Below are positions 57,088-64,000 of a DNA stretch of 64,000 nucleotides, in pieces. Made by a program: the position numbers and the translations under genes. The notes beneath the pieces were generated by a model. It was given only the letters and a program-made list of their open reading frames with translations. It did no database searches and was not told the origin of the DNA. Source of the DNA: Lutraria lutraria (Eukaryota; Mollusca; Bivalvia; Venerida; Mactridae); assembly GCA_964023205.1 (NCBI GenBank), contig OZ026847.1:11612182-11676181 (forward strand). The letters are read 5' to 3'. The stretch's first letter is position 1, and each line of letters starts with the position of its first letter.

Positions 57088-59422
57088 TCAATAACCAGAC
57101 TGGACTTCAACTTCTTCCTTGTGAGCTTTGCTATTTAGATGCACCTGGTAAGGAATAGGACCATTCAATTGTTTCTCACACACCTTACAATAATACTGGC
57201 TTGGATTATCACTATCAGATTCATTTGTTTTTGGAGCGTATGCTGATTTGTATGGCTTAAATTGTGCTGAAAGAAAAAATGAAATACAATTATTACAGAA
57301 TTGGTGTACCAGTACTCTACTGAAATCATGAATCTGCTATACAAATTGCCTGACTTGTATAAAATTCAAAACAAGCACAACATTGTACATCTCAATGAAA
57401 GAAAATATATTTGCAAAAATGTTGCCATCTGTTTTACGCCATGTACATAATCCTGACTAATTACACTAGTGGTACACATTTGCTTCCAAATACGTACAAA
57501 TAAAGAGTAGTTATCATTCCAAGCAACATTTCTGCAAATTCCTACCAAAAGAACCTTGAGTACTTGAAAAACACAGAACTACAATAATACTTATAACAGA
57601 ATGAAGTTTTCAAGCAGTCTTACTTGTACAGTCCAATCTGCGAACAAAAGCCACCCTTGGGAAAAACATAATGTGGCCTTTAATCACAGGTCATTTTGTT
57701 CTAAATAATTAATGATGACTTAAAAAAATGGCCTTTAATCACATGGTGGCCTTTATTCAAATGTGGATGATGACACATGTTTGACTGTCTATCATTAAAT
57801 ACAAATTGTATAACTTGAAACTAAGCATGGCCGAACTATACGGTGTGCTTACTTGATTCCTGTTTTACTTGTTTCTGTTCACCAGTGCTACCCAACCAAG
57901 GCAGAGACTTCACACTCTCAGGGTTTACCTACAATATGAAATGAAAGTGATGTTAACAATACAGAATCTTGATTCAATCATAGGACAATAATAATAGATA
58001 TGATCAAACAACAGTGAAATCTTGTAATAAAGATCTTCGTAGATGCCAAAGAGAAATAGTCTTAAAACTGACGTGTTGTAATTATCGAGGTGAAATATAG
58101 AAGAAATGCAGAAAATTAGGTCGTAAAACGCAGGGCTGTTATTTTAATGTGGTCTAAATATTGAGTCACTCAAAAAGTTGGTTATCATAGTGCATTATGG
58201 TCATGTCTGATGATACTAGTATGCAAATCAAGCAAAATAATCTTGCAGTACATTTTAACAGTCTTTTTTACTTTTCAAGGGAAGATGCTGAGCCCATAGA
58301 AAGTAGAAAAGTTACATCATGAGGGGAGAAAGGGGAACAATAACAGGACAATGTATACATAACCTCCAACTATTTAATCATCAATAGGTTATAATCTGAT
58401 GGATATGGACAAAGAGCTACCCTACAGGTTGCTTTAATGATCTTTTTTTACCAGAAGTGTTTTCAAGAATTATAAACTTTTTGTTCGAATTTTGACCCCA
58501 ATTCAGTCACGCCCCCCCAAAAAAAACATTATAATTGGTGTTATAGATACTCTACCATAACATAACTGTCTGGAATAAAGCCTTTATCTCCTTCCTGGTT
58601 CCTCACACAAATCCAGTGCTCATTGTACCGGGAAACAAACTCAACTACCTCCTTCTGAACTACAGACAGTTCTTTACCCAGAGGACTTTTTGCATTACCA
58701 ACATATTTATACTTCAACATAAGGCTCTGATTGGGTTTCCACTCTCTTATTTCTGTAATCAAAATAATTCATAAAGCAGTGTTTTTCTTCACCTTTAGGG
58801 AAAGGTGACTAGGCCCCTAGAACATTGAAATAGCATCTGCATGGAGAAGCATGACAACATAACAAAGCGTACAGATCCTCCCAAAATTGAATTACCAATC
58901 GGTAAAAGCCTATTTGATTCCAGATCAATTTAACTTTTTTACCTAAAATTTATTCATGTAAAATAAAATAAAACATATTCCATTGTTGCTTTTTAAAAAC
59001 TGACATGACACAGTTGCTTTGAAAAACAAATTTGTCACAGTGAATTAGCTGCTCTTGCCAATGTTCAAGATCATATTTAAGCAAACACAGATTTATATGA
59101 ATGAGTCTGATAAGAGAAAGTACGCTCTACGCAATTATTACAATTACTTCAGTGAGATCATTATGAATTATTACAATTACTTCAGTGAGATCATTATGAA
59201 TTATTACAATTACTTTAGTGAGATCATTATGAATTATTACAACTACTTCAGTGAGATCATTATGACACTATTGGATAGAGCTAAGTTCTTAGCAAATAGT
59301 AAAATACCTGCTTTAGCTTCCAGTAGACTTTGAGGACGTTTTAATGGAACTTTCCAACTTGACAATGCAAATATTCCACGTCTACATGGCCCTCTGTAGG
59401 AACCAGGGTGTGTAGAAGCCAT
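57088..59422 (-). CDS. SH3 domain plus U1-type zinc finger protein (4 coding exons)
   Basis: Exons on the - strand: 59422-59308, 58752-58556, 57928-57853 and 57266-57088. All junctions are GT-AG, phases (1, 0, 1) agree, and the product is 188 residues. ATG 59422 begins MASTHPGSYRGPCRR, a basic leader. Residues about 49-104 form an SH3 domain: LKYKYVGN replaces the ALYDY motif, then GKELSV, HWICVRN (Trp85) and GFIPDSYV. A linker with VKSLPWLGSTGEQKQVKQ follows, then an acidic patch. Residues 154-178 are a U1/matrin-type C2H2 finger (C156, C159, H172, H178; spacing C-2-C-12-H-5-H). SH3 domains bind proline-rich ligands, and such fingers usually bind double-stranded RNA or RNPs, so an adaptor near RNA is possible. 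I do not know a family with this order. It is convergent with ing5; a MITE and a 33-bp repeat lie in its introns. Confidence 0.85.
57629..57787. mobile_element. CAGTCAAACCTG-family MITE in intron 3 of the SH3/zinc-finger gene
   Basis: Ends CAGTCCAATCTGCGAACAAA and ACACATGTTTGACTG, next to TA on the left. Inside are repeated GTGGCCTTTAATCACA phrases as in the copy at 8369. It lies wholly within the intron between 57853 and 57266. Confidence 0.8.
59133..59264 (+). repeat. 33-bp tandem repeat, four copies, in intron 1 of the SH3/zinc-finger gene
   Basis: The unit AATTATTACAATTACTTCAG...ATCATTATG starts at 59133, 59166, 59199 and 59232, exactly 33 bp apart, with one or two substitutions per copy. 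Because 33 is a multiple of three, the + strand frame stays open, which explains a spurious 92-codon frame there. Confidence 0.95.
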
Positions 59423-60267
59423 TATTTGATATAGTGACACACACAGTAAAAATCTGAAACTTGAGAAAACAATACAAAGTACAGAAAAAGGTTCATATAA
59501 TAAATTATTTTATAACATGACCCATGGTGCAGGAGTGTAGTAAACTCACTGATTATTTTGCGTATTAAATGGGTCTTCGTTTTCTTTGTTGGGTCATGTT
59601 ATAAATAGAATCTTTAATTTGTGTTCATGTTGTTTGAGTTTATTAAACTCATCATCTAAAAACGATAAAAACTCGGCAGAGCCTCGTTTTTATCATTTTC
59701 AGAGGACTGGTTTAATAATTCAATACAACATAAACACTCATTCAAGATCCTCTATATAAAGCTGATCTTAGTAACATGTTACAACATCGTTTGAAAACCA
59801 GCACAAATAAGTGGGACATCTATTTTAATTAGTTAAACTGTATAACTATTTAGGATTAGCAGAAAGGTGAATATTTTCAGGTGAATAATTTCAATACCTG
59901 AGTTTGGCTGACCCTATTTTTTCTATCAACTTCAGATTTATACAGATGGCACTAGATAACGGTGTAGCTAAATTTAGAATGGAAACAGAACAAAGAAAAA
60001 AATAACTAACATGAACCAAAAATTGTATTTTATTGTACACATCTCTTTTACAAATGCTGACAGTCAAATGTCGAAAATCTGTACTAATCTAGTGCCCACA
60101 ATCAATAAATACAATTCAGTCGGCGCCATCTTTCTTTCCTCGAATGTACTAAATAACAATGTACAAGTACATATTTACCCCCATGACAATTGGTTAATTC
60201 GTTAGAATCGTTACATGTGAATGTTTAAGCAATAAAAAAATTTCTGCAGGGTAATAATTTCTGCAAA
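59423..60267 (-). promoter_or_regulatory. 5' flank of the SH3/zinc-finger gene
   Basis: On the - strand an acceptor-like CTCAAGTTTCAG lies about 37 bases before the start codon, so a 5' UTR intron is possible. Near 60140 the - strand has AAGATGGCGCCGAC, a YY1-like/initiator context, which could mark the transcription start about 0.7 kb upstream. No TATA box was found. These are motif-based guesses. Confidence 0.3.
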
Positions 60268-61160
60268 ACAAGAGGGGCCATGATGGCCCTGTATCGCTCA
60301 CCTGAGTATCGTAACACTAAGGGATAATTTAATCAAGGGAAGTTATTTGTCATGGTAAAAAGTTATCTACTTAAAGTAGTTGTTGAAATCAACTGACCCC
60401 TGGACAGGGCCAATATTGATCCTGGGGCCATGATTTGCATGAACTTGGTAGAAGTCTGCAAGACAATGCTACATACAAAATATCTAAGCTCTAGGCCTTG
60501 TGGTTTTGGACAAGAAGATTTTTTCAATTTTCCAATATAGGCCTATGTAAATCAAGTGACCGCCGGGGCGGGCCAGTTTTGAATGGAGATCCAATAGAAA
60601 ATGCTACATACCAATCATCTTAGCTCTAGGCCTAGTAATTTTGGACAAGAAGATTTTTAATTATTCAAATACAAAATATAGTAAACCCAGGGACAGGGCT
60701 ATAATTTGAACAAACTTGGTAGAGGTCCACTAGACAATGCTACATACAAACTATCTTAGCTCTAGGCTTTGTGGTTTTGGAGAAGATTTTTCAGATTTTC
60801 TTATATAAATAGAGTAAACCCCAGGATGGGGCCAATTTTGACCCTAGGGCAATAATTTGAACAATCTTGGTAGAGGTCCACTAGACAATGCTACACACTA
60901 AATATCTAAGCTCTAGCTCCTCTGGTTTTTGAGAAGATTTTTGAAGATTTTCACACAAAAAATCCTTCTGCATGGAATGAAATTCTTTGAACAACTTTGG
61001 TAGAGCTTCAAGCAAGGAACACACCGGTGAAGTTTGGTTGAAATTGACCAAGTGGTTTAGGAGGAGATGTTTAAAGAAATTTTTGACGACGGACGGACGG
61101 ACGACGGACATAGCTCAATCCTAAAAACTCATCTTGGTACTCTGTGCCAGGTGAGCTAAA
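60268..61160. mobile_element. Molluscan repeat, CTCACCTG...CAGGTGAG type, long copy
   Basis: Starts CAAGAGGGGCCATGATGGCC and ATCGCTCACCTGAG, and ends GTGCCAGGTGAGCTAAA, so CTCACCTG near one end is inverted as CAGGTGAG near the other. The interior has four to five degenerate copies of a block of about 130-150 bp. The block includes AACTTGGTAGAGGTCCACTA, GACAATGCTACATAC, TATCTTAGCTCTAGGC and GGTTTTGGACAAGAAGATTT. A GACGGACGGACG tract precedes the end. No coding capacity. Confidence 0.8.
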
Positions 61161-62525
61161 AATATACCTTTCTAAAATTTCAGGCAGTATCAAAGCTACG
61201 TGACTGAATTTCGTTGAATAATTTCACAAAAACAAATTAATAATGTCGCACAACCGAAGGCGCCGCACGTTACAAATGGCGTTAATTGATAAGGGGAAGT
61301 AATCAATGATAAAAATTCGCCTATACTAAAACCTGTTTTTCCGGTATAGTCCTGAGAGCAGACAGTGAATTGAAGAAGTCAAGTACCATTGGTTTCTCGC
61401 ATAGAAATGGTGCTTAAATTTTAAGCACACATGTTTATATATAGACCTTTACTGTATCAAAAAGCTTTGTGTACTGTACTGATATTGCAAAAATGATCAT
61501 TTGTTGTATAAGTATACATTGCAGACGTTACACTTTTGATAAAAGTTGGAGATATATTGCAGAATTCTGTTGATTTTGAAAGCATGTGAACTATTTTGGC
61601 GATTTAAACTGTAAATCTAACAAGTATGATAACTAAATATTCATCCACACCAAAGTTCATTCAAATTCTGTCCAGGTGATAAGATTTACTACATACTGGT
61701 AATAGTTTCATTCACAAAAGTAGTGCCACAATCTCAGTGTAGAAAGATTACATAATGACACAGGGTCAGAAGTTGAGGACAGTCCATATACACGGTCCAA
61801 TGACAATACAAATCAAAGAGCTGAATATACTGAATTTGTTTGGGTTTTCAGCTAGTAATTTCTCACTGTATGTCACGACTTTTAGAGTGTAGCTTTCCCT
61901 TGACAATTGTGGTTATTTGGCTTAAAGATGTACATTGTGTCAAGAGTCAAGACTATATACTTGTCCCTCAAATTCTAATTCGTAATGATAATGATAACAC
62001 CCCTGTTGATAAATTTTCATGAACTGATCATGTTCATGAACGGTTCATGAAGTTTCATGAGTTGTTCATCAAAGTTCATTAAATGTTCATCAATGTAATT
62101 CAACAATAGTTCATGGACCCAAATTTCAGGGACAGGTCTTTGATTTTTTTAAGGATGGTTTTGTCTAACACATTTAAACTTTGTTCCTGACAGTACTCTC
62201 AGTGCTTTGTTTATTTACTGTTGTGTTGCAATTTGTTAGTAGTAGGCCAATACTTCAGGACAAAAGTTTTTCATTGAAACCAGTTTATCAAGTTCTGCCA
62301 ATGAATGACTCGTAGCGTCTTCTTTCCAATGGTACTATTGATATTAATGTACGATCATAAATAAAAAAGATATTTCCTTTTTTGTAGACCGGACTTTTGT
62401 TGATAAGTGTAATTTGAACTAATTTCGTAGGAAAGCTTCAGAGGCGTCTCGATGATACATGTATAAAGGATCGAACTAACCAATTGATTTGCTTTGAGAT
62501 CGGACTCATGTATACGGATTGCATG
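61161..62525. other. Intergenic, no gene seen
   Basis: AT-rich. Around 61995-62115 the palindromic word TTCATGAAC and variants (GTTCATGAA, GTTCATCAA, TTTCATGAG) recur eight or more times in about 110 bases. No gene or RNA was recognised. Confidence 0.45.
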
Positions 62526-62530
62526 TCTCC

Positions 62531-62726
62531 TTGTCCTTGGTAATTTTACACGGACGCCTTGTCCTTGGTTATTTTGCACGGACGCCTTGTCCTTGGTAAT
62601 TTTGCACGGACGCCTTGTCCTTGGTTATTTTGCACGGACGCCTTGTCCTTGGTAATTTTGCACGGACGCCTTGTCCTTGGTAATTTTACACGGACGCCTT
62701 GTCCTTGGTTATTTTGCTCCTCGCTG
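62531..62726 (+). repeat. 28-bp minisatellite, seven copies
   Basis: TTGTCCTTGGT recurs at 62531, 62559, 62587, 62615, 62643, 62671 and 62699, exactly 28 bp apart. The rest of the unit is AATTTTGCACGGACGCC with T/A alternation after GGT. A 110-codon frame after it begins at TTG within the last unit and has no support as a gene. Confidence 0.96.
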
Positions 62727-62727
62727 T

Positions 62728-63895
62728 ATTGCTGAATATTAGTATATTGATGGGGCCATCAATGTCCAATTGCAGACGAATCTACATGTACTTCTCATCA
62801 AGAACGACACGATTACGACCAAAAAGTATGTTTACAAATGAAATTATTGATGGTCGCATATACTGTCATTATTGGCCCAGAACTTTTCAGGAGCGACTAT
62901 GTCCTTGCACAGGACTCGCGTTACCGACGATCTACGCTCGAGTACGTCCGGGACACAATTCAGGTAACCGTATCAGCATGATCTGTTCAGCAAACAACGG
63001 CAAGGCAACACAGACAAGCACGTACAGATGAATTGGTTCGGTTCTCACAGTACACAAATCGGATGCTTATTGTGAGCACGAAGGGACGATGTCCAGCTGT
63101 TATTAATTCACGTAGACATAACACACGTTGCTAATCCTACCACCTCCCAATTGCTTTTTAAAATATCCTTATGCAGTTGTCTAACCTTGCCCCCTGCTTC
63201 CTTCTGACTGTGCACCGTGGTTATACAGAGTGTCTTAATTTATTGATCCTTCGGCTGCTCATAAGTTACAAAAGACAATGAATTCGGTGCAAAAACATTT
63301 TAGCAATGTCGAACACCACCAGGACGAATGATCTACAGAAATGTTGTAACCAGAACAAAATTTGGACAGTATATCACGCAGCAGTAAAGGGCGAAAGCAA
63401 TAGAATACCAAGTGTAAACAAGAACAATACTTGCGTCAAGACTTAGTATAGATTTATTCAGAATTTAACATTTTAAACAAACTTAATCGAAAGATAACAA
63501 TCCGTTGAATCTGTTACACGTTCCATATGTGATCAACCTAAAAATAAAATATTTTTTATGGAACTATATAAGCATAGAAGGAAGGGGGGTTAATCACAGC
63601 ATGCGGTCTGGGTTTATCCCTTTTTTATGGAAGGATGACTAGATTACATGTGTTTTCTAAGAAAACTAATTATGAAAATAACTACGTTTTACTAATAGTG
63701 CCTTGTTATCTATTAGAAAATGCAGTATATTAAATATGTACACTAAATATATACATTGTATGCATTTATGATAAGGTAACCTTGACAAATTTCAGAACAC
63801 ACATTTAAACCTAACTGTTATCACCTTGGACGATTCAATTAACCCGAACCTTTATGAAAAATCCCTTTCATATGAGTTTTAATGTAAATGCTTAC
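62728..63895. other. Intergenic, no gene seen
   Basis: Mixed composition, with a somewhat more GC-rich part at 62790-63010. Open frames lack an ATG or any recognisable domain. No mobile-element termini were found. Confidence 0.4.
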
Positions 63896-63920
63896 CTTGT
63901 CTTCAAGTCTCACACGATGG
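63896..63920 (-). other. Possible 25-nt exon of a gene extending beyond the right edge
   Basis: On the - strand a strong acceptor (ATTTCATTTCAG) is followed after 25 bases by a strong donor (AAG then GTAAGC). One frame is open and reads HRVRLEDK; the other two contain stops. Both splice sites match consensus well, which is unlikely at such close spacing by chance but not excluded. Its upstream partner would lie outside the window, and no downstream partner was found. Confidence 0.35.
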
Positions 63921-64000
63921 CTGAAATGAAATATAATATGGTTTTAAACGACAAGATAATTCACCCTTCAAAGCTCACACGTTTTTGCTTAATGTCCCAG

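Noticed and set aside
59055..59333. 92-codon + strand frame with NYYNYFSEIIM repeats
   Set aside because: It is a translation of a 33-bp tandem repeat in an intron and runs antisense into exon 1 of the SH3/zinc-finger gene.
60881..61111. 76-codon - strand frame (VVRPSVVKNFFKHLLLNHLVN...)
   Set aside because: It is a translation of the 3' part of the CTCACCTG/CAGGTGAG repeat, including its GACGGAC tract.
62699..63031. 110-codon frame after the 28-bp minisatellite
   Set aside because: Starts at TTG in the last repeat unit, lacks an ATG before a hydrophobic stretch, and shows no domain or splice sites.

Overview
The window is eukaryotic and most likely from a bivalve mollusc. It is AT-rich, has GT-AG introns and few genes, and is crowded with short interspersed elements. 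Several of these look like families common in bivalve genomes: tRNA-derived SINEs with a shared 3' tail, repeats ending in CTCACCTG/CAGGTGAG, and a GGTCAAGGTCACAAGGGGGC repeat. The bivalve assignment is inference from repeat style. The phylum is better supported than any genus.

Two protein-coding genes can be built exon by exon with consistent reading phase. The first, on the + strand at 41414-49726, is an ING5/ING4-type inhibitor-of-growth protein of 250 residues in seven exons. It has a complete PHD finger and an apparent duplicate of exon 4 with matching phase. A tRNA-Pro(UGG) gene lies head to head, 95 bp upstream. The second, on the - strand at 59422-57088, is a four-exon gene for a 188-residue protein with an SH3 domain followed by a U1/matrin-type C2H2 zinc finger. 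I do not recognise that combination. The two genes are convergent, and 49.7-57.1 kb between them holds repeats and one broken-looking ORF.

Region by region: 1-13.8 kb has no supportable gene. It contains a SINE, a pogo/Tigger-like MITE and a large 478-bp foldback element. 13.9-14.7 kb is a purine-rich minisatellite with a 144-bp period that reads as a very acidic ORF. 15.7-20.5 kb is a cluster of MITEs and hairpins, including a SINE nested in a MITE, a hammerhead self-cleaving ribozyme core at 19.38 kb and a MITE with a 10-bp target duplication. 21.7-35 kb has exon-like segments on either side of an 11.4-kb tandem array of about 13 monomers of about 887 bp, which shows a five-monomer higher-order repeat. 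35-41 kb holds SINEs and a MITE with nine internal 71-74 bp tandem units. 41-50 kb is tRNA-Pro and ing5. 57-59.4 kb is the SH3/zinc-finger gene. 60-64 kb holds molluscan repeats, a 28-bp minisatellite and a possible 25-nt exon on the - strand near the right edge.

The most notable items are the hammerhead ribozyme, the satellite with its higher-order structure, the mutually exclusive exon candidate in ing5, and the SH3/zinc-finger protein. Many small open frames in the window begin at TTG, GTG or ATT and lie in low-complexity or repeat sequence. They were not treated as genes.
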